In this document: piece after piece, positions 7,001 to 14,697 of the stretch
How positions within the stretch are numbered: the stretch's first letter is position 1
Layout: every line of letters starts with the position of its first letter
Source: Thalassospira lucentensis
GTDB taxonomy: Bacteria; Pseudomonadota; Alphaproteobacteria; Rhodospirillales; Thalassospiraceae
Direction: 5' to 3'
DNA: 64,000 nucleotides
NCBI RefSeq assembly: GCF_011806425.1
Contig: NZ_JAATOV010000002.1
Location: 310,001 to 374,000 of the forward strand
Notes under the pieces: model-generated
Seen by the model: only the letters and a program-made list of their open reading frames with translations
Databases searched by the model: none
Told to the model about the DNA's origin: nothing
Program-made: the position numbers and the translations under genes

Positions 7001-10000
7001 TAAAATCCGAACTCCAGCCCGACGAACACACCATTGGCTTTGGCATACAGGTTGCCACCAAGACCCTGCTGATATTCAATGCGGGCACTGATATGACTGC
7101 GATAGGCATTGTAGGTATCGTCGTCTAACCACATCTGCCAACGTATCCCGGCCCCGGCCCGCAGATCTTGCCGCCAGTCACCATTGGTTTTTTGGGTGGA
7201 AAACTCGGTAAAGCCATAGGGCATCAGGGTCTGCGCACTTTCGAACGGCAATTTAAAGGTGTGCCCCTGCTGATAGCGCGATAGCCATTGATAAGAATGG
7301 CTATGGGTCCACCAAGCAGCATCCAGATAAAGGAAGCGCTCGTTCCAGGAATCTTCATCTACACGCCAGTCGTTGCGATATTCGCCTTGATCAAAAAACG
7401 ACGCCGTTGCGCGCAACAGGAAATCGCCGGTTACGTTCCCGTCATTTGCAAAATCGCCTCCGCGCTCAAACAATTCAACCGGATTGACTGCCTTTTTGAA
7501 CGGTAAGGACCGATCATCTGACAGGCGACTTTGCACATATAATTCGCCATAAAGATTAAGGTTGTAATCGCCAAGCGGCTTATAGCGCAGGCCGGCCCCA
7601 GCCCCGAAATTGCTGGCATATTTGTTTCGGTCGTCGGCCCCAAGAACGGCACGCCCATACACAGACAGGCTTTTTCCTGCTTCGACGGGTTCTTCGCCCA
7701 ATGCATGGTCCCACAGGAATGTCTGCATGTTTTGCGACTGGGCTTTGCGTTCGAAGCTTTCTTTGCCTGGAATTGCGTTTGCCGAAACACCCGCAGGTGA
7801 CCAAGTGGATGCCACCGTTACCGTATCACGCCGCGACAATGCTTCGTGGGAACGGCGTTGGCGATATCGGCGCGCTTCGACGGATTCAACATTTGGTTCA
7901 TTAAGGATCGGATATTGTTCAAGATCGATTGCGGCGCGCAGACTGGCGCGTGAGTCGGCCGACCGCCCCTGCTCGTTGTAAAGATTGGCCAGCGTTTCAT
8001 GTAGCCGATAATCTTCGGGGTAGTCATTAACGGCCTGTTCGACATAGGGAACTGCTTGGAGCCTGCGGTCAGGATCCGCATCGCCAGCAAGACGCATCCC
8101 GAGGTCGGCACGGAATCTGGGGTTTTCATCGGACAGATCAAATGCCGACTGAAGCCATTCTGTACTTTGTGCGGTATCGTCAGCGGAAAGAGCGACGGCA
8201 GCGGCAGCGTAGTAATCCTCGGCCCCCGGCGCAAAGGTCAAAGCTTCCCTTTGGCGGGCCATCGCAACATCAGGCATTTGGCGCGCGGCAGCAATGGATG
8301 CCCCCAATGCCCATCCGGCAGCTGTGTCGGGTTCAACCTGCGCCCAAAACGCTTCGGCACGGTCAAAGTGCCCATCGTTCATCGCCGAATGCGCCGCGGT
8401 CAAAGCAGCATTATTGCCAAGCTGTTCAACAGGTTGACTGTTCCAAATCTCCATCGCCGGGCCATAAGCGCCCGAGGCATCATAGGCATAGGCCAATGGA
8501 AGAACGCTGCCATTGTCACCACGCTTAACAGCCTCACGGAAATAGACAACTGCAACACCAGGGGTTTTCTTCATGCTGCATTGGCCTAAGGCGCGGTAGC
8601 TTACAGCTTGGGTCACCGTATGCTTATCAGTGAAATCGCGAACCAAATCGCAATGACCGCTGAGCGACAAACGTGACAAAAGTTCTGCGCGAAGTTTACC
8701 GTCAACCCGGTCCAGCAGAACCGAAGCTTTGGGTAGATCCGTATCGGAAAGGTTTTGCTGATATAAAAGGGCCAGCCGTTCGATCAAATCATGAGGCAGG
8801 TCACCTTTGGCATCTTGATAGGCATGTTCCAAGCGGTACATGGCTGAGGATGTACTGCCATTTTGAACGTCAAGATAGGTTGCCTGATCCAACGCAGAAT
8901 AACTGCCGGTTAGATCAAACAACGCATACCAATTCTGAGCCGCAAGGGTTATATCGCCCAAGTTTTGGTGTAGCTGTGCGAGGTGTCGCAATGTCGCAGG
9001 ATTTTTCTGGCGCTTTTTAAGCCACGCCATAGCTTCATTCGTTTGGCCCGTTTTTAGAAAGTGTCGAACAAGAATGTCTGAGCGGCGTTCGTCCCAAGTC
9101 CCTTGCAATGAAACTGTCTTCATCAAATCCCATGCCCCAGCACGCTGGGCAAGGACAAGCCAAGAACGCGGATTTTCCGACGCGTCACAGCTTTGCAGGA
9201 GGGCATGAACCAGCCCGTTCTTGCGTCCGACCAACCATTCTGCCGTTTCCAGGCACGGACGACCGAGTTCCTGCGACGTTTGATACACCAAATCGGCATC
9301 TTCGGTCTGGCGCGCAAGCTCCCACAGGCGGCGTAACGCCTTGTGATTGGAAACATCATCATCCACAAGCGGACGAAGCCAGGCCTTTGCCAAATCAAAT
9401 TGCTTATTTCCGATCGCGCGCTCGATCAGGTTCATCCTGGCGGTAATAGCACCATCGGCATTTGGCGCCGTTTTCAACAAGGCGGAAAGTGCTGCACCAT
9501 CAAGCTTTTCAACATACGCGTTGGCAAGGCGCGGCCAATCATCTGCCGACAACTGGTTGTCCTGCGCAAGGGGGGCCAGTTCGTCAATAACCGCATCCCA
9601 TTTTTCAAGACGTTCGGCCATATTTGCCCGCGCACGGCGCAACGCAAGTTCATCGCCCTTCGCCTGAACCAATCCCAACCAGTCGAACAGGTTTTCTTGA
9701 TAATATTCATCCCCGTCCATCCGCGCGACAAAGGACTGCCAAATGGCGATATGTTCGCGTTCCGAAGGTGCCTTTTCAAGCCATTTGGAAATCATAACGG
9801 ATGACGGCGGGGCGTCGTAAATCCAGCGAAGTTGGATATCCAAGACAGCCTTCTTACGCACGTCAGGTTCCGGATATTCCTGTGCAACCGTCAGCGCAGC
9901 TTCAAAGTCCTTTTGCTCGGACAGCGCATTGATCAAAAGCGCACGCGCCTCGTCATTGTTGGGAACCTGATCTAGCAAATGCGTCATCAGCTTTCGAACT

Positions 10001-10176
10001 TGTTCCCAGTCTTCGCGTTTGGCTGCGTCGTAAGCACGATTCATAAAGGGATAACTTTGGTAATGCTCAAAGTCGTCCAATTCATGCGCCCGCAACGCAA
10101 CCACCGTGAGGGGCAGCGCAATAGCGCAGCCAAAAATCAATCCAACTACCGCCCAAAGCCGAACATTGGTCATCAC
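7000..10176 (-). CDS. NfrA-like outer-membrane TPR/beta-barrel glycan secretion protein
   Basis: A 1058-residue protein. Residues 7-30 form an N-terminal signal or membrane segment. A long helical tetratricopeptide-type region follows to about residue 780. The C-terminal domain from about 785 is rich in alternating beta strands and ends in phenylalanine (GLEFGF), as outer-membrane barrels do. This is the architecture of E. coli NfrA, the outer-membrane receptor protein for phage N4, which exports the glycan made by NfrB. The closely similar plan of PgaA and BcsC makes those alternatives, but the four neighbouring genes favour NfrA. The start ATG overlaps the nfrB-like stop by four bases. Confidence 0.85.
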   Translation of the reverse strand: MMTNVRLWAVVGLIFGCAIALPLTVVALRAHELDDFEHYQSYPFMNRAYDAAKREDWEQVRKLMTHLLDQVPNNDEARALLINALSEQKDFEAALTVAQEYPEPDVRKKAVLDIQLRWIYDAPPSSVMISKWLEKAPSEREHIAIWQSFVARMDGDEYYQENLFDWLGLVQAKGDELALRRARANMAERLEKWDAVIDELAPLAQDNQLSADDWPRLANAYVEKLDGAALSALLKTAPNADGAITARMNLIERAIGNKQFDLAKAWLRPLVDDDVSNHKALRRLWELARQTEDADLVYQTSQELGRPCLETAEWLVGRKNGLVHALLQSCDASENPRSWLVLAQRAGAWDLMKTVSLQGTWDERRSDILVRHFLKTGQTNEAMAWLKKRQKNPATLRHLAQLHQNLGDITLAAQNWYALFDLTGSYSALDQATYLDVQNGSTSSAMYRLEHAYQDAKGDLPHDLIERLALLYQQNLSDTDLPKASVLLDRVDGKLRAELLSRLSLSGHCDLVRDFTDKHTVTQAVSYRALGQCSMKKTPGVAVVYFREAVKRGDNGSVLPLAYAYDASGAYGPAMEIWNSQPVEQLGNNAALTAAHSAMNDGHFDRAEAFWAQVEPDTAAGWALGASIAAARQMPDVAMARQREALTFAPGAEDYYAAAAVALSADDTAQSTEWLQSAFDLSDENPRFRADLGMRLAGDADPDRRLQAVPYVEQAVNDYPEDYRLHETLANLYNEQGRSADSRASLRAAIDLEQYPILNEPNVESVEARRYRQRRSHEALSRRDTVTVASTWSPAGVSANAIPGKESFERKAQSQNMQTFLWDHALGEEPVEAGKSLSVYGRAVLGADDRNKYASNFGAGAGLRYKPLGDYNLNLYGELYVQSRLSDDRSLPFKKAVNPVELFERGGDFANDGNVTGDFLLRATASFFDQGEYRNDWRVDEDSWNERFLYLDAAWWTHSHSYQWLSRYQQGHTFKLPFESAQTLMPYGFTEFSTQKTNGDWRQDLRAGAGIRWQMWLDDDTYNAYRSHISARIEYQQGLGGNLYAKANGVFVGLEFGF

Positions 10177-12347
10177 GCGGCCTCCCGCGCGATCATATAG
10201 GATTTCTGCTGCTCGTTCCGCTGATCTTTCAGAACACGTTCCAAGGTCTCATGATCAATAATGCCGCGGCCAACAAGGTACTCTCCGAGAGCTTCTTTTT
10301 TCGGATCAAAATCAATGAGGGCTTGGTTCATTAACGGCACGGAAACAACGCCATGCAACCGGAGTAAATCACCAAGCATGACCTGATGCTGGCAAATCTC
10401 CTCCAACAGATCGGCATTATCTGTTCGCGTACTCAAGACATCCATGACAAGACGGTTTTCCTCATTCATATGCCGCCCGCCATACCAATGACGCAGGCCA
10501 AGGGTCACCCGCCCATGCGGGGCAAGCCGGCATTCGAGCTTTCGTTTAAGTTTACGGCTCATCGCCCCAAGAGAGACCTGACTGATCGGCGTTTCCGACG
10601 CGATAATCAGGGTTTTGCCATCCTCCTTGATCGGAAGCACGGCGTAGCGCAGAGCCAAATAAGACGGAAACTGTGCGACCGTTTCGGCCTGAAGGTTGAA
10701 CGGATTGAAATCCATCCAGTCCACACGATTTTGCTCTGCTAATGCTTGCACAAGCTGAGTGCTGTTGATCACACCGCGCATCATTAACTCATGTCCCAAG
10801 CGCCGACGGTGCGGGCTGGTTAGGGCATCTTGTACCTGCTGCTCGGTTGCCCAACCGCGTTTGACGATATACTCACCAAGCGGCACACGCCGGGCGTCAC
10901 CAACAATGGGAAATTCATGTGACGTTTTGTCCCAAGCCACACGACGGGAGTCCCCAAAGCTCAGCACAAGACGGACCGCCCGGACGTTGGCGCAAAAATT
11001 GACGATGTTGCTCCAAAACACACGCGGCAACGACAAAAGGCCTTGAAAAACCCCGTAAAAGCGGGTCACGAACCACGCGCGCTGAACCAACCGGTTGGTC
11101 AGCAATAAACCATTACAAATCAACAACGTCCGAATGGTATCGCTGTCGCCAATGATAGATAAAAAGCGCCAGGAATCTGGAAACAAGATCAAAATCCCGG
11201 CCATCACCAAGCTGACCATCATCAGGAAATTAACTGCCAATCCCAACACGTTGGTCAAAAGTCCGCGGCGATCACGCCATAAAAAATAATTAAGGATCAG
11301 ACTGCGCGTCCAACCGATATTTCGGGTTCCCTGAAAGACAATCCCGGTAATCCAACGCGACTTTTGCTTAACCGCATGCACAAAGGAACGCGGAAAATGC
11401 TCACGCACGCAAATGCATTGAGTAAAGCGTCGGTCCATTCCCGGGATCCAAGACACAGGCAGCGCATTTTCAGAATTTTTCACTGAAAAACGCGCAAAAA
11501 TGCAGACCATGCCCTTTTGCTTTAGGCGAAAGCCAATGTCGTAGTCTTCGGTCAAACTACTGACGTCAAAGGCGATGCCATCCCCATCATCAAGCAGAGC
11601 CGAGATTGCACGGCGGCCAAAACAGGTGCCCACACCGGCACTGGGCACCTGACCTGCAAGGGCTTCGCGTACGACAACGTCTTTGCCGTGGTTTTCGGCA
11701 AACTCATCGGAGTAATGCCCGGCTGTGAATTCCCACCATTTTGGCGGATAGGGATAAACCGGGATTTGGATCATGTCTTTTTGCGGCAGCAAATAGTTAA
11801 AAAGACGCAACTCCAACGGGGAAATAACATCTTCGGCGTCATGAAGGATAAAGCCCTGAAACTCGATCCCCGCCTGCCCCTCAAACGATAAAATCGCGTC
11901 GATGACATTGTTTAGACAGTCGGCCTTACTTGTCGGGCCGGGGCGGACACATACCACCTTGTGAACGTTTGGATATTGCTGGCAAACAGCATCCACGTCG
12001 CGCTGAGTGTCCGGGTCGTTTGGATACGTTCCAACAAAAATCTGATAGTTTTCGTAATCGATCGTACTTGCTGCAAGCCGGGCCATTTCGCCGACCACGC
12101 CAACTTCTTGCCAAGCCGGGACCATGATGGCCAATGGCTTTTCGGCAACTGTGTAAAGTCGCTCTTCGTCGGCGCGCGCAGTGTGTCGAAAAATCTTAAA
12201 GCCGCGAACAATGGTCCGCGTCCAATAAATCACATCGATAAACAGATCATCGAGCCCCAGCACCAAAACCAGAAACGCAACAACCACAACGATGTATTTT
12301 AGCGCATATAAAACATGCACAAGAAAGTCGACAGCTTCGTACGTCAT
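10173..12347 (-). CDS. NfrB-like processive glycosyltransferase with C-terminal MshEN-type c-di-GMP modules
   Basis: A 724-residue inner-membrane GT2 enzyme. An N-terminal helix covers about residues 11-32. The catalytic motifs are complete: HDAED (169-173), TEDYD (266-270) and QKSRW (328-332). Helices around 365-390 and 405-420 follow. The C-terminal half contains repeated LGxxLxxxG-type segments at 489-498, 517-525, 658-666 and 687-695, typical of MshEN domains that bind c-di-GMP. E. coli NfrB has this layout and, with NfrA and WecB, makes the phage N4 glycan receptor in a c-di-GMP-dependent way. It overlaps the nfrA-like gene (ATGA) and follows wecB by two bases. The sugar donor is inferred to be UDP-ManNAc. 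Confidence 0.88.
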   Translation of the reverse strand: MTYEAVDFLVHVLYALKYIVVVVAFLVLVLGLDDLFIDVIYWTRTIVRGFKIFRHTARADEERLYTVAEKPLAIMVPAWQEVGVVGEMARLAASTIDYENYQIFVGTYPNDPDTQRDVDAVCQQYPNVHKVVCVRPGPTSKADCLNNVIDAILSFEGQAGIEFQGFILHDAEDVISPLELRLFNYLLPQKDMIQIPVYPYPPKWWEFTAGHYSDEFAENHGKDVVVREALAGQVPSAGVGTCFGRRAISALLDDGDGIAFDVSSLTEDYDIGFRLKQKGMVCIFARFSVKNSENALPVSWIPGMDRRFTQCICVREHFPRSFVHAVKQKSRWITGIVFQGTRNIGWTRSLILNYFLWRDRRGLLTNVLGLAVNFLMMVSLVMAGILILFPDSWRFLSIIGDSDTIRTLLICNGLLLTNRLVQRAWFVTRFYGVFQGLLSLPRVFWSNIVNFCANVRAVRLVLSFGDSRRVAWDKTSHEFPIVGDARRVPLGEYIVKRGWATEQQVQDALTSPHRRRLGHELMMRGVINSTQLVQALAEQNRVDWMDFNPFNLQAETVAQFPSYLALRYAVLPIKEDGKTLIIASETPISQVSLGAMSRKLKRKLECRLAPHGRVTLGLRHWYGGRHMNEENRLVMDVLSTRTDNADLLEEICQHQVMLGDLLRLHGVVSVPLMNQALIDFDPKKEALGEYLVGRGIIDHETLERVLKDQRNEQQKSYMIAREAA

Positions 12348-12349
12348 GG

Positions 12350-13504
12350 TTAAGCAACACTTCTACGATCGCGGGCAAGCCAAGCATTAAGACGCTTTTC
12401 AATGCGTTCACTGGCGTGTCCGTCGCCAAACGGGCTGCGTGTTTGGCTTTTTTCACGGTAGTAATCCGGATCGTCGAGAAGCTTTTGAACCGCTGAAACG
12501 ATTTTGGCATGATCCGTGCCAACCATCATGCTGGCACTGTCAGCACCAGAGGGACGCTCGGTCACATCGCGCAACACAAGAACAGGGCGACCAAGCGCCG
12601 GGGCTTCTTCCTGGACACCGCCGGAATCGGTCAAGATGATCGACGCGCGGTTCATCAGCCACACAAATTCAAGATACCCCTGAGGCGGCACAAGCAAGAC
12701 ATTCGGTTTATCATCAAGAACGCCATATACGGCCTCTTGCACCACCGGATTAAGATGCACCGGATAGACAAACATCACATCGGGATTACGGTCAGCAAGG
12801 TCAGCGATTGCAGTACAAATACGGTGGAACCCATCGCCAAAGCTTTCCCTACGATGACCTGTGATCAACACAACCCGGCGATCATTGTTCAACGGTCCAA
12901 GGGGGCTTGCGACATCAGGCGTCCACCCACTTCGGGTTAATTTGTCGCGCATCAACAACAAGGCATCAATCACGGTATTACCGGTGACTTCGATCTGACT
13001 TGGGTCGACGCCTTCCTCCAGAAGATTGTTCCGATCCCGCTCGGTCGGGGCGAAATGCAAATTTGCAAGAACAGCCGTGAGCGCACGGTTGGCTTCTTCG
13101 GGCCACGGGGAATGTATGTTGCCGGTGCGCAGACCAGCCTCTACGTGGGCGACGGGAATACGGCGATTAAATGCTGCAAATGCCGCCATAAAGCTGGTTG
13201 TGGTGTCACCATGAACCAAAACAATGTCTGGTTTTGTCTGCTCAAAGCTACGATCAAGGCGCGTGAGCAACAGCTGCGAAAGCCCGTTCAAAGTCTGACC
13301 ACTGGTCATCACGTCAAGGTCTTCATCTGCCTGCAAATCGAAGGCATCTAATACCTGCGTCAACATTTCCCGATGCTGTCCGGTCGAGCAAATGTGTAAT
13401 TTTATATTACTATTTTCTCGGAGCTTAGCCGCAAGGGGCGCCATTTTTATCGCTTCTGGGCGCGTACCAAAAACCATCGAAACAACAAAGAGATCAGACA
13501 TCAT
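12350..13504 (-). CDS. wecB: UDP-N-acetylglucosamine 2-epimerase (non-hydrolysing)
   Basis: A 384-residue protein of the WecB/MnaA family, interconverting UDP-GlcNAc and UDP-ManNAc in the cytoplasm. It shows the family signatures GTRPEAIKMAPL (13-24), HVEAGLRTGNIHSPWPEEANR around 118-138 with the acidic catalytic residues, ITGHRRESFGDG, and LTDSGGVQEEAPALGRP. Length is normal. It is the first gene of the four-gene minus-strand operon and ends two bases before the NfrB-like gene, so its product most likely supplies UDP-ManNAc to that transferase. In E. coli, wecB lies in the enterobacterial common antigen locus instead; here it is built into the module. An in-frame ATG at 13501 is an alternative start. 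Confidence 0.95.
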   Translation of the reverse strand: MMSDLFVVSMVFGTRPEAIKMAPLAAKLRENSNIKLHICSTGQHREMLTQVLDAFDLQADEDLDVMTSGQTLNGLSQLLLTRLDRSFEQTKPDIVLVHGDTTTSFMAAFAAFNRRIPVAHVEAGLRTGNIHSPWPEEANRALTAVLANLHFAPTERDRNNLLEEGVDPSQIEVTGNTVIDALLLMRDKLTRSGWTPDVASPLGPLNNDRRVVLITGHRRESFGDGFHRICTAIADLADRNPDVMFVYPVHLNPVVQEAVYGVLDDKPNVLLVPPQGYLEFVWLMNRASIILTDSGGVQEEAPALGRPVLVLRDVTERPSGADSASMMVGTDHAKIVSAVQKLLDDPDYYREKSQTRSPFGDGHASERIEKRLNAWLARDRRSVA

Positions 13505-14380
13505 TTTCTATTCCGAAAACTTCGACCAGACATACAAATGCCCTTCGGTCAGATATTGGACAAATTTTTTACGCAACCAAAAAAATCACCCGCTCATAAA
13601 CCAAGTTCTTTACCTACAAAAATAAGTAAATCTAATGCGCGATAAGTATTGAAAAAATAGCCACGGACAAAACCCTATTATTTCCCAGATTTTTATTTAG
13701 AATACTTCTTAATAGTTATGGCAGAGCACAAAACTATACCCTTGTCATGAAAAATCAGATTGCGGTCAACAGGTACTATCCATTTGTCAGAAAGTGTCAG
13801 GATTGGACGATGGCTCAGATGGTGCTTGGTCGCTCTTGAAATGCAGAAAACTTTCGACGACTTCACACCTTCGAGCCGTATGAACAGGGGCATCTCCTGG
13901 CGAGGATTGCACACGATGCCAGCTGTTAGTGCTTTGTTTTAAATCAACAAATATTCAATATTCTAATAAATGTATTTGCGCTGAATACCAACAAATAGGG
14001 GCAAAATACCCGCGGCTTTCACCTATCGAAAACGCTGTTGAAGCCGTGAACCAACACGCAAACCAATGCACTTTTAAGGTGTTGCGGTATTTATTTTAAT
14101 TACTTTTAATGGCATCAAGCTATTCGGATTCGACTTTTTGACGTATTTATAGAAACAACTATCCAATCGTAATTTCTCGCTTAAATGCGCGAGACCAGTT
14201 TTCAATCCCGCAAGCAGCGGCATTATCTCTACGAGAGTATCTAAGGAAATTTTGCGCCGAGTTAGACACAGAAGCGCCACCAGATGATCCTCAACCGGAC
14301 ACCGGCTTTCATCTACGACGCTGAATCCGCAATATTGAAACGCCGTAGACTTCAAACGGCGGCAATATGTTTGACGCGCA
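13505..14380. other. AT-rich intergenic region upstream of the glycan operon
   Basis: 876 bases, visibly richer in A and T than the neighbouring genes, between the wecB start and the exchanger remnant. It must contain the wecB operon promoter, but I cannot place it with confidence. Short open frames at 13693-13914 and 14074-14355 (both minus) match no family I know and may be chance or decayed genes. Confidence 0.45.
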
Positions 14381-14489
14381 GTTGTTCGGCATGCTCAACC
14401 GCGAACGGCGCGGTATGGGCAATATCGGCTGGGAAAGTGTCGCGATTTTGGGGCTATATGGCGGGTCGGTCTTTTACTTGGCGGGTTAA
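14358..14489 (+). pseudogene. Orphan 3' end of a CaCA exchanger gene, duplicate of 5959-6067
   Basis: Bases 14381-14489 match the last 109 bases of the intact exchanger gene with 8 differences and no gaps (about 93% identity). Downstream of the first shared methionine every difference is synonymous, and both copies end in a stop codon (TAG versus TAA). Just upstream, 14358-14378 encodes GGNMFDA in the same frame, resembling the second-alpha-repeat GGNAFDV of the intact protein. The remnant therefore appears to have lost the roughly 115 bases normally lying between these motifs and everything before them. There is no start codon context or promoter. A stem-loop at 14493-14513 parallels the one after the intact gene. 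Confidence 0.82.
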
Positions 14490-14589
14490 ACGCCGCCACA
14501 GCGAGACTGGCGGGTAAATAGCAACAATTACAGCCGCGCGCCGCACCGAAATAATGGCGCTGCAAGGACGGTTTTACACGCCCGCCGAA

Positions 14590-14665
14590 ACATCGCTTCG
14601 TGCAAGGTATCCTCTCTGCCCCTCTTGCAGGCTAGCCGATGAGAAAGGATACGAAGGCGACACTG
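14590..14665. repeat. Imperfect inverted repeat downstream of cckA
   Basis: GTATCCT (14607-14613) and AGGATAC (14646-14652) are complementary, with further complementary CTTCG/CGAAG flanks interrupted by a few bases. This gives a long imperfect hairpin just past the cckA stop codon. It has no T-run on the minus strand, so its role as a terminator is uncertain. Confidence 0.35.
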
Positions 14666-14697
14666 CTCGACGGCTCACACCTTCTAAATCCTGAAGC

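Noticed and set aside
14074..14355. Minus-strand open frame of 93 codons beside the exchanger remnant
   Set aside because: No recognised family and unusual codon use. It could be a decayed gene, but nothing in the sequence supports a function.
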